Source of the DNA: Solwaraspora sp. WMMA2065
Lineage (GTDB): Bacteria; Actinomycetota; Actinomycetes; Mycobacteriales; Micromonosporaceae
DNA length: 64,000 nt
Direction: 5' to 3'
NCBI RefSeq assembly: GCF_030345075.1
Contig: NZ_CP128361.1
Location: 3,348,001 to 3,412,000, forward strand
Positions within the stretch are counted from its first letter, which is position 1. The number at the start of each line of letters is the position of its first letter. Positions 1 to 8,449 of the stretch are shown piece by piece. The notes below the pieces were generated by a model. That model ran no database searches. It saw nothing but the letters and a program-made list of their open reading frames with translations, and had not been told where the DNA came from. A program made the translations under genes and the position numbers.

Positions 1-60
1 CTCGGCCTCAGGGTAGGGCAAATCCGACAAATCTTCGCGAAGAACGGTGATTTTCGCCGC

Positions 61-91
61 TGACCCCGCCGTCGATGGGCACCCGGGGTCA
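61..91 (-). terminator. Hairpin downstream of the atpI-like gene
   Basis: An 8-bp perfect stem (TGACCCCG pairing with CGGGGTCA) with a 15-nt loop lies just past the stop codon of the minus-strand membrane protein gene. There is no clear T-run, so it could be a Rho-assisted terminator or an attenuator before the next gene off the window edge. A second short palindrome, TCTTCGCGAAGA, sits at about 33-44. Confidence 0.3.
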
Positions 92-99
92 CCGGATGA

Positions 100-501
100 T
101 CAGCGCGGATCGATCTCCACGTACGGGATCCGGGCCCGGAAGGTCCACCACACCTGCGCCGTGATCCATCCCACTGTTGCCACGATGATCGCCACCGCCA
201 ACATCCGCTGCCCCGGCCAGTCCGACGCCGCCACCGCGAACACCGCCACCCCGAGCAGCGCGAACTTCAAGCTGTAGGTGAGCAGGCCCACACTGAGCAC
301 CATCTGCGGATGCACCGAGTCCGCCCAGGCCAGCGCCAGGCTGGAGGCCACATAGCTGGCCGCCACCAGCGCGACACCGACGGCGGCGCCGACCGCCCCC
401 GGGACTCCGTCCAGCCAGCCGCCGACCCCGGCGAGCACCACCAGCAGCACCGCCGACACCATCGACGGCACCGGCAGGTGCCGAAGCCGACTACGCATCA
501 T
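100..501 (-). CDS. atpI: Small four-helix membrane protein, AtpI-like (ATP synthase protein I)
   Basis: This is a 133-residue, almost wholly hydrophobic protein with about four predicted membrane segments (roughly residues 14-35, 37-58, 68-95 and 100-122). AtpI-type proteins help assemble the c-ring of the F-type ATP synthase and affect Mg2+/Ca2+ handling. The assignment rests on size, topology and position: in actinobacteria atpI follows the prfA-prmC-tsaC run and precedes atpB, which would lie beyond the window edge. The ATG start has GGAGG 7 nt upstream. The usual undecaprenyl-phosphate GlcNAc-1-P transferase gene is not found between it and tsaC here. Sequence motifs alone would not separate it from another small membrane protein. 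Confidence 0.55.
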   Translation of the reverse strand: MMRSRLRHLPVPSMVSAVLLVVLAGVGGWLDGVPGAVGAAVGVALVAASYVASSLALAWADSVHPQMVLSVGLLTYSLKFALLGVAVFAVAASDWPGQRMLAVAIIVATVGWITAQVWWTFRARIPYVEIDPR

Positions 502-542
502 CGGACGACCTCCGCCTGCATCCTCTGCCCGCCCCGCCGATC

Positions 543-1175
543 TCAGGGCAGCAGCGCCACGCCGAGCGCTCCCACCGTCTCCTCGATCTCGTCGGCCACC
601 CGGGCAAAGGTGTGGTCGCCGCGCCCCCACGGATCGTCCAGATCGTCCCCCGGCTGGGGACCGGCACCGGCCCGGACCACCGCGACCGCGGCGACCAGTG
701 CCGCGCCCCGGGCGTGCACCGCCTCCGGGGTGACCGCCGCGTCCGGACCCGACCGGGCACCGGGCAGCCCCGCCGCGTCCACCGCCGGCAGCAACCGGCC
801 GAACTCGCCGAGCACGAAGGTGCGCTCGGCGGCGTCCGGGCGCAACGCGAGCACGTACTCGAGCTGGTCGGCGGTGGCGGTGAGGACCAGATCGGCGGCG
901 TCGATCTGGTCGGACCGCAGCTTGCGGGCGGCGAAGCCGTCGACCTGCCCGCCCCGGGCGAGCACCTGGCGGGCCGCCGGCGGATTCATCTCCTCGCCGG
1001 CGTGCCAACCGCCGGTGCCGGCGCTGTGGCTGTGCAACAGCTCCTCGACCGGCGGCGCGGCGGCCGGACCGAGCCGGTCCAGCCGCTGCTCGAGCGCCAG
1101 CACCAACAGCCGCTCGGCCATCGGCGAACGGCAGATGTTGCCCATGCAGACATGAAGAACGGTGAACGGCGGCAC
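543..1175 (-). CDS. Low-molecular-weight protein-tyrosine-phosphatase family protein
   Basis: The N-terminus carries the LMW-PTP phosphate-binding loop CMGNICRS (C-x5-R-S) at about residues 10-17. A late DDPWG segment supplies the expected general-acid Asp-Pro. At 210 residues it is longer than the usual 150-180, with extra Ala/Gly/Pro-rich sequence in the middle. The family dephosphorylates tyrosine or arginine residues, and some members act as arsenate reductases, so the substrate cannot be told. The start is a GTG that overlaps the TAG stop of the upstream tsaC gene by one base, so the two are translationally coupled. Confidence 0.85.
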   Translation of the reverse strand: MPPFTVLHVCMGNICRSPMAERLLVLALEQRLDRLGPAAAPPVEELLHSHSAGTGGWHAGEEMNPPAARQVLARGGQVDGFAARKLRSDQIDAADLVLTATADQLEYVLALRPDAAERTFVLGEFGRLLPAVDAAGLPGARSGPDAAVTPEAVHARGAALVAAVAVVRAGAGPQPGDDLDDPWGRGDHTFARVADEIEETVGALGVALLP

Positions 1176-1819
1176 TAGGACTCCGTACCGATGATGTCCG
1201 GGACCACGTCACGCAGCTTCTCGATCGGGACCGCGCCGTCGCGGACCACCCGGGGCACGTCGCCGGTCAGGTCGACGATGGTGCTTGGCACGGGGTCGGG
1301 GCACGGGCCGGCCTCCAGGTACGCGCGCACCGAGTAGCCGAGCTGGTCCCGGGCCTCGGCGGCGGTCACCGCCGGCGGCCGGCCGGTCTTGTTCGCCGAC
1401 GAGACCGCCATCGGACCGGTCTCCCGCAGCACCTCCAACGCCACCGGATGCAGCGGCATCCGGACCGCGACGGTGCCGTTGGTATCCCCCAGATCCCAGT
1501 TCAGGCTGGGCGCGTGCTCGACGATCATGGTGAGCGCCCCCGGCCAGAAGGCGTCGGCCAGGTCGCGGGCGGTCGGCGGCAGGATCAGCACCAGACCATC
1601 GAGGGTGTGCCGGGAACCGACCAGCACCGGCGGCGGCATCTGCCGGTCCCGACCCTTGGCGTTGAGCAGCGCGGTGACGGCGTACGAGGTGAAGGCGTCG
1701 GCGCCGACGCCGTACACGGTGTCGGTCGGCAGCACGACCAGCTCGCCGTTCTTGACCGCCTCGATCGCCGCGGCGATGCCTTTGTCACGGTCGGCGGCGG
1801 ACCGGCAGTCATAGAGCAT
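1175..1819 (-). CDS. tsaC: L-threonylcarbamoyladenylate synthase (YrdC/Sua5 family)
   Basis: This 214-residue protein has the YrdC signature: the PTDTVYGVGADA segment near residue 31, KGR around 55, and SSANKTGRP near 140. The enzyme makes threonylcarbamoyl-AMP from threonine, bicarbonate and ATP for the t6A37 modification of ANN-decoding tRNAs. The length fits the single-domain TsaC type without the extra Sua5 domain. A GTG codon directly precedes the chosen ATG and could also be used. It sits downstream of prmC and is coupled to the phosphatase gene that follows. Confidence 0.9.
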   Translation of the reverse strand: MLYDCRSAADRDKGIAAAIEAVKNGELVVLPTDTVYGVGADAFTSYAVTALLNAKGRDRQMPPPVLVGSRHTLDGLVLILPPTARDLADAFWPGALTMIVEHAPSLNWDLGDTNGTVAVRMPLHPVALEVLRETGPMAVSSANKTGRPPAVTAAEARDQLGYSVRAYLEAGPCPDPVPSTIVDLTGDVPRVVRDGAVPIEKLRDVVPDIIGTES

Positions 1820-1881
1820 CACGGTGTGCCAGTCTGCCACGTGCCCGCCCGCTGATCCGCACCGATCACCGCCAGCTGCCG

Positions 1882-2784
1882 TCAGCCCGTCCGGCGGGTG
1901 GTCACGAAACGCGGCCGGCCGGCCAGATCGCGGTGGCTGGTGACAGCGTCGAACCGGCCGGCGGCGGCGACCAACGCGACGACGGCGGCGGCATGGCCGT
2001 CGTCGTGCTCCACGCCGAACAGCCCGCCGGGGCGCAGCAGGGTCACGGCGCGGTGCACCACCGGTCGGATGACCGCCAGGCCGTCCGGCCCGCCGAAGAC
2101 CGCTTCGGCCGGGTCGTGCCCGGCGACCTCCGGCGGCACCGGGGTGCCGTCCGGTACGTACGGCGGATTGCACAGCAGCACGTCCACCCGGCCGGCGAAC
2201 TCGCCGAGCAGGTCCGGATCCCGGACATCGCCGGCCCGCACCTCGATCGGCCGGTCCCCGGCGGCGGCCTGTCGCCGGGCGTTGCGGCGCAGCCAGCGCA
2301 GGCTGTCCGTCGAGCGTTCGACCGCGACCACCCGGGCCGTCGGAACCTCGTGCGCGACTGCCAGCGCCACCGCGCCACTGCCGCTGCACAGGTCGACGAC
2401 GACCGCCTCGCCGGGCTGGTCACGCAGCGCGTCGACGCCCGCCCCGGCGAGCAGCTCGGTCTCCGGCCGGGGCACGAAGACCCCCGGCCCCACCGCGAGC
2501 TCGAGATAACGAAACGGTGCCGATCCGGTGAGGTGCTGCACCGGTTCCCCAGCCGCCCGGCGGGTCACCAGACTGTGGAACCTGCCGATGTCGGTCTCGT
2601 CGAAGTCGCCACTCAGTGCCAGCCGGCCACGCGGAATGTCCAGCACCGAGGCGGCAATCAGCTCCGCGTCGACCCGGGCGGCGGCGACACCGGCGGCGGC
2701 CAGCCGGGCGGCCGCGGCAGCCACGGCGGCTCGGACCGGCGTCCGATCCGGCAATCCGGAGGTGTTCTCTGGCAAGTGGTTCAC
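1882..2784 (-). CDS. prmC: Peptide chain release factor N5-glutamine methyltransferase PrmC
   Basis: PrmC methylates the glutamine of the GGQ motif in release factors. The protein (about 300 residues) has an N-terminal helical domain, the SAM-binding stretch VVDLCSGSGAVA near residue 125, and the catalytic NPPY tetrapeptide (CNPPYVP) near residue 200. The GTG start is the first usable codon in frame after the divergent gene's upstream region. There is no strong ribosome-binding site, so the message may be leaderless or the start may be slightly off. Its substrate gene prfA lies nearby on the same strand, separated by a convergent GGDEF gene. Confidence 0.9.
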   Translation of the reverse strand: MNHLPENTSGLPDRTPVRAAVAAAAARLAAAGVAAARVDAELIAASVLDIPRGRLALSGDFDETDIGRFHSLVTRRAAGEPVQHLTGSAPFRYLELAVGPGVFVPRPETELLAGAGVDALRDQPGEAVVVDLCSGSGAVALAVAHEVPTARVVAVERSTDSLRWLRRNARRQAAAGDRPIEVRAGDVRDPDLLGEFAGRVDVLLCNPPYVPDGTPVPPEVAGHDPAEAVFGGPDGLAVIRPVVHRAVTLLRPGGLFGVEHDDGHAAAVVALVAAAGRFDAVTSHRDLAGRPRFVTTRRTG

Positions 2785-2886
2785 GACATAATCATGGTGC
2801 GTCCACCCGGGCGTCCGTGGAACAGGTCGCGGATCGGGTCGGGTGTGTGCTCCGCCAGATTCCAGCGGGCTCCAGGGAGGTTGTGC

Positions 2887-4443
2887 GTGGGTTGGCTCGA
2901 CCGGCTCACCGACCAGGCCGAGGCGCTGATGCAGGCCCGGGCGCTGATGGAAAGCAGCCGCTCGGCCGAAGCCTGTGTCGCCTTCGAGCAGGTGATCCGG
3001 AGCACCAGCAACCGGTACGTACGGGCCGACGCGCTGGTGCAGCGGCTCTCCGCGCTGCTCAACCTCGGCCGGTCCGCCGAGTACACGGTGGCCGTCGACC
3101 GGGCGTTCGAGGCGGCCCGGGACGTCAGCGAGCCGTACCTGCACGGCCACCTGCACGCGCTGGCCGCGCTCGCCGCCCACCAGCAGGGCGCGTTCGACCG
3201 GTGCGTCACCCATCTGGTGCACAGCGCGCGGGCGCTCGGCGCGGCCACCGACGTCGACCGGGAAACCGCCTGGGGCTGGCACGACCTGGCGATGGCCTAC
3301 TCCTACCTCAGTTTCCACGGGTACGCGCTGAGTGCCATCGAGCACGCCCGGCAGCTCGGCAACGCCACCGGCATTCCAGAGGAGACCTTCGCCGCGCCCG
3401 GCATCCGGCTGCGCAACGCCGTCGCGTTGGACCATCATGGAGACACCGACGGCTGCCTGCGGGTGCTCCGCGACATCGGCAGCGACCTGGCGAAGTTCGT
3501 GCACGCCGACCGGACCGGGCTGCTACGCCCGAGCAGCCGGGTGGCGTACGGGTACGCGCTGGCCCGGCTCGCCGCGCTCGGTGAGCCGGCCCGGCTGCCC
3601 CCCGGCGCCCCGGAGGCCACCCGCCTGATGATCGACGGCGGCGACAGTGCCCGCGCCCGCGACCTGCGCCAGCTCGGGGTGGTCTGCCTGACCATCGCGG
3701 CGGACCGGCCGGCGGAGGCGTTGACCCGCCTGTCCACGGCGGTGGTCTCCGCCGAGACGCTCGGTGCCGCCGAGACGGCCCGGCTGCGCAGCGTCGCGCA
3801 CACCCGGGCTGGCGACCACGCCGCCGCGCACGACGCCGACCGGTACGCGTTCCGGCTGGCCACCCGGCGCAACGACCGGCTGCGCGACATGTACGTCGAC
3901 GGCATCGCCGCCCGGCTGGACCAGGAGGAGATGCGTCGCTCCGCCGCGCAGTACACCCAGGAGGCGTTGACCGACCCGTTGACCGGGCTGGCCAGCCGCC
4001 GCCACCTCGACCTCTACGTCACCGACATGGCCGGCCGGGGCGACCGGGCCGTGGTGATGGTCTGCGACCTGGACGGTTTCAAGTCGGTCAACACCGTGCA
4101 TGGCCACCACTCCGGTGACCTGGTGCTGCAACGGGTCGCCGGGGTGATCAACCGGGTGATGCGCCGGGGTGACTTCGTGGCCAGGTACGGCGGCGACGAG
4201 TTCGTGGTGGTGCTGCCGGGCGCCGGCCCGGCCGAGGCGGCCGACGTGGCCCGCCGAATCACCGCCGCGGTGGCCGGTGAGGAGTGGGAGTCGCTGGTGC
4301 CTGGCACTCCGGTCGGGGTCAGCGTCGGCTACGCCGAGATCAGCGGTTCCGGTCCGGGGTTGCGCGAAGCGCTCAGCCGGGCCTTCGAGGTGGCCGCCCG
4401 ACAGATGCGCGAGGCCCGGCAGCGGCCCCATCCGGTGCGCTGA
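2887..4443 (+). CDS. Diguanylate cyclase with N-terminal helical/TPR-like domain
   Basis: This 518-residue protein has an alpha-helical, TPR-like N-terminal part (about residues 1-340) and a C-terminal GGDEF domain (about 365-515). The catalytic loop reads RYGGDEF, and an RRGD four-residue I-site lies five residues ahead of it, so both cyclase activity and product inhibition by c-di-GMP look intact. The GTG start at 2887 has AGGGAGG ending 6 nt upstream. The gene is on the opposite strand to, and inserted in, the prfA-prmC-tsaC block. There is no membrane segment, so it should be cytoplasmic. The N-terminal repeats may sense a protein partner. Confidence 0.88.
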   Translation: MGWLDRLTDQAEALMQARALMESSRSAEACVAFEQVIRSTSNRYVRADALVQRLSALLNLGRSAEYTVAVDRAFEAARDVSEPYLHGHLHALAALAAHQQGAFDRCVTHLVHSARALGAATDVDRETAWGWHDLAMAYSYLSFHGYALSAIEHARQLGNATGIPEETFAAPGIRLRNAVALDHHGDTDGCLRVLRDIGSDLAKFVHADRTGLLRPSSRVAYGYALARLAALGEPARLPPGAPEATRLMIDGGDSARARDLRQLGVVCLTIAADRPAEALTRLSTAVVSAETLGAAETARLRSVAHTRAGDHAAAHDADRYAFRLATRRNDRLRDMYVDGIAARLDQEEMRRSAAQYTQEALTDPLTGLASRRHLDLYVTDMAGRGDRAVVMVCDLDGFKSVNTVHGHHSGDLVLQRVAGVINRVMRRGDFVARYGGDEFVVVLPGAGPAEAADVARRITAAVAGEEWESLVPGTPVGVSVGYAEISGSGPGLREALSRAFEVAARQMREARQRPHPVR

Positions 4444-4450
4444 CCGCCCG

Positions 4451-4532
4451 GCCGGTGCCGGTGTGGCCGCGGTCAGCGGCACAGCCGGTGCCGGTGTGGC
4501 CGCGGTCAGCGGCACAGCCGGTGCCGGTGGGG
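4451..4532. repeat. 33-bp tandem repeat between convergent genes
   Basis: Two full copies of a 33-bp unit (4451-4483 and 4484-4516) and half of a third lie between the GGDEF stop and the prfA stop. Each unit can fold a short hairpin (CGGCAC / GTGCCG around a 5-nt loop), so the array may serve as a bidirectional terminator. Confidence 0.7.
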
Positions 4533-4545
4533 CCGGTGGGGCCGG

Positions 4546-5634
4546 TCAGCGGCGGGTCAGTTCGGTGTCACCGGCGAGCCGAGCTGCCCGGTCCGCCTCG
4601 GCGAGCGCGTCGAGGACGCCGTCGAGCTCCCCGCCGACCACCAGGTCCATGTTGTACGCCGTGTAGCCGATCCGATGGTCGGTGATCCGGTTCTGCGGGT
4701 AGTTGTAGGTGCGCACCCGCTCGGACCGGTCGACCGTACGCACCTGGGAACGGCGGGCGTCGGACGCCGCCGCGTCGGCCTGTTCCTGGGCGGCGGCGAG
4801 CAACCTGGCGCGCAGGATCCGCATCGCCTGCTCCCGGTTCTGCAGCTGGCTCTTCTCGTTCTGGCAGGAGACGACGATGCCGGTCGGCAGGTGGGTGATC
4901 CGCACCGCCGAGTCGGTGGTGTTGACCGACTGGCCGCCGGGGCCGGAGGAGCGGAACACGTCGACGCGTAGTTCGTTCGGGTCGACGTTGACCTCGACGT
5001 CCTCGGCTTCCGGCAGCACCAGCACCCCGGCGGCGCTGGTGTGGATCCGGCCCTGCGACTCGGTAACCGGCACCCGCTGCACCCGGTGCACGCCGCCCTC
5101 CCACTTGAGCCGGGACCAGACGCCGTTACCGCCCTCGGGCACCCCCCGCGACTTGATCGCGAGCGAGACGTCCTTGACCCCGCCGAGGTCGGAATCCTGC
5201 GAGTCGAGCACCTCGACCTGCCAGCCGCGCCGTTCGGCGTACCGCAGGTACATCCGTAGCAGGTCGCCGGCGAACAGCGCCGACTCCTCGCCGCCCTCGC
5301 CCGCCTTGATCTCGACGATGACGTCCTTGGCGTCGTGCGGGTCCCGGGGGATCAGCAGTTCGGCGAGGCGGGCCTCCAGGTCGGGCAGGCTGGCGGCGAT
5401 TGCCTCCGCCTCGACGGTGAACGCCGGGTCCTCGCCGGCCAGCTCCCGGGCGGCGGCCAGATCGGCCCGGGCCTGGGCGAGCTCGCCAGCGGCCTTGTGC
5501 AGCGGGGCCAGCTCGGCGAACCGGCGACCGACCCGGCGGGCGGTGGTCTGGTCCGCGTGGATCGCCGGATCAGACAGCTGCTTCTCCAGCTCGGCGTACT
5601 CGTCGAGGAGCCCGGTCAGGCGCTCGCTGCTCAT
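4546..5634 (-). CDS. prfA: Peptide chain release factor 1
   Basis: This 362-residue class-I release factor reads UAA and UAG. The peptidyl-tRNA hydrolysis motif GGQ is present in GPGGQSVN. The stop-codon-recognition tripeptide of RF1 (P-x-T) is seen as PVT in [10 protein letters not shown]. Length and domain order (helical domain 1, superdomain 2/4, GGQ domain 3) match the family. The GGQ glutamine is the target of PrmC encoded at 1882-2784. It lies just downstream of rpmE on the same strand. Confidence 0.96.
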   Translation of the reverse strand: MSSERLTGLLDEYAELEKQLSDPAIHADQTTARRVGRRFAELAPLHKAAGELAQARADLAAARELAGEDPAFTVEAEAIAASLPDLEARLAELLIPRDPHDAKDVIVEIKAGEGGEESALFAGDLLRMYLRYAERRGWQVEVLDSQDSDLGGVKDVSLAIKSRGVPEGGNGVWSRLKWEGGVHRVQRVPVTESQGRIHTSAAGVLVLPEAEDVEVNVDPNELRVDVFRSSGPGGQSVNTTDSAVRITHLPTGIVVSCQNEKSQLQNREQAMRILRARLLAAAQEQADAAASDARRSQVRTVDRSERVRTYNYPQNRITDHRIGYTAYNMDLVVGGELDGVLDALAEADRAARLAGDTELTRR

Positions 5635-5731
5635 CCAAGTACTCCTTCATCCGGGTTGAGAAGACCAGGACCGTCCAGACACCGCGGCGCCCGCCCCCGA
5701 CCTCGGTCGGAAGCGGGCGCCGCGTGCACAG

Positions 5732-5956
5732 CTACTTGGCCTTGTTGGCCTTCGCCTTGGCGTACTTCTGCTGGAACTTGGCGACCCGGCCGGCGGTGTC
5801 GAGGACGCGCTGCTTGCCGGTGTAGAACGGGTGGCAGGCGCTGCAGGTCTCAGCGTGGATCTTGCCGCTGGGTGCGGTGCTGCGGGTGGTGAAAGATGCG
5901 CCGCAGGAGCAGGTGACCTCGGTGGTCACGTACTCCGGGTGGATGTCCTTCTTCAC
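5732..5956 (-). CDS. rpmE: Ribosomal protein bL31, zinc-binding (C+) type
   Basis: This 74-residue large-subunit protein carries the C+ zinc signature: a CSC pair near residue 16 and a CSAC pair near 37. It starts MKKDIHPEY and ends in a Lys/Ala-rich tail. A second, cysteine-free L31 is encoded at 60932-61207. In bacteria with both, the zinc-free form replaces this one under zinc starvation, so this is the zinc-replete version. Confidence 0.95.
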   Translation of the reverse strand: MKKDIHPEYVTTEVTCSCGASFTTRSTAPSGKIHAETCSACHPFYTGKQRVLDTAGRVAKFQQKYAKAKANKAK

Positions 5957-6084
5957 TGATGGTCCTCTCTTCGTCGGTCGCCGGGTCGCCGTCGACGTCG
6001 ACCGCGCCGTTGCGCGGGCCGACTCTGGCGTGAACCGGAACCTGGCCTGCTGTCAGTCTGCCACGGGCCGTGGCAGCGGGTCGC

Positions 6085-6108
6085 GGTGGGCGGAGCGAAC
6101 CGCCCACC
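6085..6108 (-). terminator. GC-rich hairpin between rho and rpmE
   Basis: A 9-bp perfect stem (GGTGGGCGG / CCGCCCACC) with a 6-nt loop lies downstream of the rho stop codon. No U-tract follows it. It is a candidate intrinsic-like terminator or mRNA 3' end structure for rho. The rest of 5957-6189 should hold the rpmE promoter. Confidence 0.45.
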
Positions 6109-6189
6109 ACGACCGTCACGAACACCGCCGGACGCAACGCCCGACGGACCTGCCGGATTCCCGACCGCGCGGGGCGGCCGGCGCCGGGG

Positions 6190-8160
6190 TCACTCCCCCG
6201 GCGTCGACTTCGCGATCTGCATCAGGAACTCGATGTTGGTCCGGCTCTGCTTGAGCCGGTCCAGCAGCAGGTCCAGCGCCGCCTGGGAGTCCAGCGAGTG
6301 GAGCACCTTGCGCAGCTTGTGGGTGATCGCCAGCTCCTCCGGCGCGAGCAGGATCTCCTCCTTGCGGGTGCCGGACGGGTGGATGTCGATCGACGGGAAC
6401 ACCCGCTTGTCGGCGATCTTGCGGTCCAGCTTGAGCTCGGCGTTGCCGGTCCCCTTGAACTCCTCGAAGATCACCGTGTCCATCATGGATCCGGTCTCCA
6501 CCAGTGCGGTGGCGAGGATGGTCAACGAACCGCCGTTCTCGATGTTTCGGGCCGCGCCGAGGAACCGCTTCGGCGGGTACAGCGCCGTCGAGTCGATACC
6601 ACCGGACATGATCCGCCCGCTGGCCGGCGCGGCCAGGTTGTACGAGCGCCCCAGCCGGGTCACCGAGTCGAGCAGCACGACGACGTCGTGGCCCAGCTCG
6701 ACCAGCCGCTTGGCCCGTTCGATGGCCAGCTCGGCGACCGTGGTGTGGTCCTGCGGCGGCCGGTCGAACGTGGCCGCGACGACCTCACCCTTCACCGACC
6801 GTTGCATGTCGGTGACCTCTTCCGGGCGTTCGTCGACCAGCACCACCATCAGGTGGCACTCGGGGTTGTTGTGCGTGATGGCGTTGGCGATCGCCTGCAG
6901 CACCATCGTCTTGCCCGCCTTGGGCGGGGAGACGATCAGCGCCCGCTGGCCCTTACCGATCGGCATCACCAGGTCGATGACCCGGGTGGTGAGGATGTGC
7001 GGCTCGGTCTCCAACCGCAGCCGATCCTGCGGGTACAGCGGGGTGAGTTTGTAGAACTCGGGACGCCGCCGGGCCTCCTCCGGCTCCATGCCGTTGATGG
7101 TGTCCAGCCGGACCAGCGGGTTGTACTTGTCACGACGCTGCTCACCCTCGCGGGTGGCGCGCACCGCGCCGGTGACCGCGTCACCGCGCCGCAGACCGTG
7201 CTTCTTGACCTGCGACATGGAGACGTAGACGTCGTTGGGCCCGGAGAGGTAGCCGGTGGTACGCACGAACGCGTAGTTGTCCAGCACGTCGAGGATGCCG
7301 GCGACCGGGACGAGAACGTCGTCCTCGGTCACCTGCGGCTCCCGGCCGCCGCCACCGTCGCCGTCACTGCGGTCCCCCCGCCGCCGACGGTCGCGGAACC
7401 GGCTGCGTCGGCTGCGCCGACCGCCGCCTTCGTTGTCGTCGTCGTCGTTGTTGTCCCGCTGGTTCCGCTCGCTGCGGTCACCCCGGTCGTTACGGTCACC
7501 CCGGTCGTTACGGTCGCGACCACCACGGCCGTCACCGCCCCGCTCGGCCCGCTCGCCACGGTCACGGTTGTCCCGCTCGCCACGGTCACGGTTGTCCCGG
7601 CCGTCACGGTTGTCCCGGCCGTCACGGTTGTCCCGGCCGTCACCGCCCCGGTCGGCCCGCTCGCCAGACTCGGTCGGCGCGGTCGCGGTCTCGTCGGTAC
7701 GCGACTCGGTTGCCGACCGACGGCCCCGGCGGGTGCTGCGCTCGCGGGCCGGCTCGTCGACGATGGCGAGCTGCTCGCCGTCACCGCCGTCGCGCCGCTC
7801 GGACCCGCCGTCGCGCCGTTCAGACCCGCCGTCGTGCCGTTCAGACCCGCTGTCGCGCCGCTCGGCCTCAGGACGAACCTCGGCGCGGACCTCCTCCCGA
7901 GGGGGTGCGGTCGCCGCCGCGACCTCGGCGCGCGGCCGTGGGGCACCCCCGCCGGCCTGGCGCTCGGTGATCGCGGTGATCAGCTCACTCTTGCGCATCC
8001 GGGCGGTGCCGGAGATGCCGAGCGACGCGGCGAGGCTCTGCAACTCCGGCAGCAGCATCGCGGACAGCCCGGTGCCGGACCGCCGACGGCGGGCAGGAGC
8101 AGCGGTGGTGTCGTCAGCGACGTTGGAGACATCCGACGTCACGTCGGTGGTGTCGCTCAA
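6190..8160 (-). CDS. rho: Transcription termination factor Rho
   Basis: This 656-residue hexameric RNA helicase ends transcription. Domains in order: an N-terminal Rho_N (SAP-like) helical domain (about residues 30-75), a long Arg/Gly/Asp/Asn-rich disordered insertion (about 100-270), the RNA-binding cold-shock-like domain, and the ATPase. The Walker A motif is PPKAGKT, followed by VLVDERPEEV and the Q/R-loop region (SVTRLGRSYN). The TTG start at 8160 is preferred because GGAAGGA lies about 5 nt upstream; a longer reading from 8241 lacks such a site. The insertion is typical of high-GC actinobacteria and adds RNA-binding capacity. Confidence 0.96.
   Translation of the reverse strand: MSDTTDVTSDVSNVADDTTAAPARRRRSGTGLSAMLLPELQSLAASLGISGTARMRKSELITAITERQAGGGAPRPRAEVAAATAPPREEVRAEVRPEAERRDSGSERHDGGSERRDGGSERRDGGDGEQLAIVDEPARERSTRRGRRSATESRTDETATAPTESGERADRGGDGRDNRDGRDNRDGRDNRDRGERDNRDRGERAERGGDGRGGRDRNDRGDRNDRGDRSERNQRDNNDDDDNEGGGRRSRRSRFRDRRRRGDRSDGDGGGGREPQVTEDDVLVPVAGILDVLDNYAFVRTTGYLSGPNDVYVSMSQVKKHGLRRGDAVTGAVRATREGEQRRDKYNPLVRLDTINGMEPEEARRRPEFYKLTPLYPQDRLRLETEPHILTTRVIDLVMPIGKGQRALIVSPPKAGKTMVLQAIANAITHNNPECHLMVVLVDERPEEVTDMQRSVKGEVVAATFDRPPQDHTTVAELAIERAKRLVELGHDVVVLLDSVTRLGRSYNLAAPASGRIMSGGIDSTALYPPKRFLGAARNIENGGSLTILATALVETGSMMDTVIFEEFKGTGNAELKLDRKIADKRVFPSIDIHPSGTRKEEILLAPEELAITHKLRKVLHSLDSQAALDLLLDRLKQSRTNIEFLMQIAKSTPGE
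7470..7645. repeat. Short tandem repeats coding the Rho Arg/Asp/Gly insertion
   Basis: Degenerate units of about 9-18 bp encode RDNRDG, RDRGER and RNDRGD-type peptides. The repeats lie wholly inside rho and keep its frame, so copy number can vary without inactivating the gene. Confidence 0.75.
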
Positions 8161-8449
8161 TGGATTCCTTCCCTCGATAGGCCGGGCAACCCGGGTCAAG
8201 ACGCTAGGTGGCCGGGTGGCCTCGGTGCACCCGCCTCGCATGACACGTCGCGGGAGTCTTGGCGCAGCTTTGCCGGACCCGCTTCACCAGCCTCGGTGGG
8301 CAGCTCTCGACATCTGCAGCGATCCGTGGAGACTGCGGTTTGGCGGTGGCCTAGGCAGGGGTGAGACGGGCTTACCGCCGATAGCTTCGGGGGTGCGCCG
8401 CCCCGCAGGAGATCGCGTGCTTCGCGGCTGTGCTTGGCCTAGAGCGTAG
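8161..8449. other. Intergenic leader between thrB and rho
   Basis: This 289-bp stretch has no convincing gene. It should contain the rho promoter and 5' leader, which in other bacteria takes part in Rho autoregulation. The rho ribosome-binding site lies at its left end. No strong hairpin was recognised by eye. Confidence 0.5.

Noticed and set aside
7277-8449. Long plus-strand Ser/Arg-rich reading frame opposite rho
   Set aside because: It is a mirror of the repetitive rho insertion, with low-complexity sequence and no ribosome-binding site or domain.
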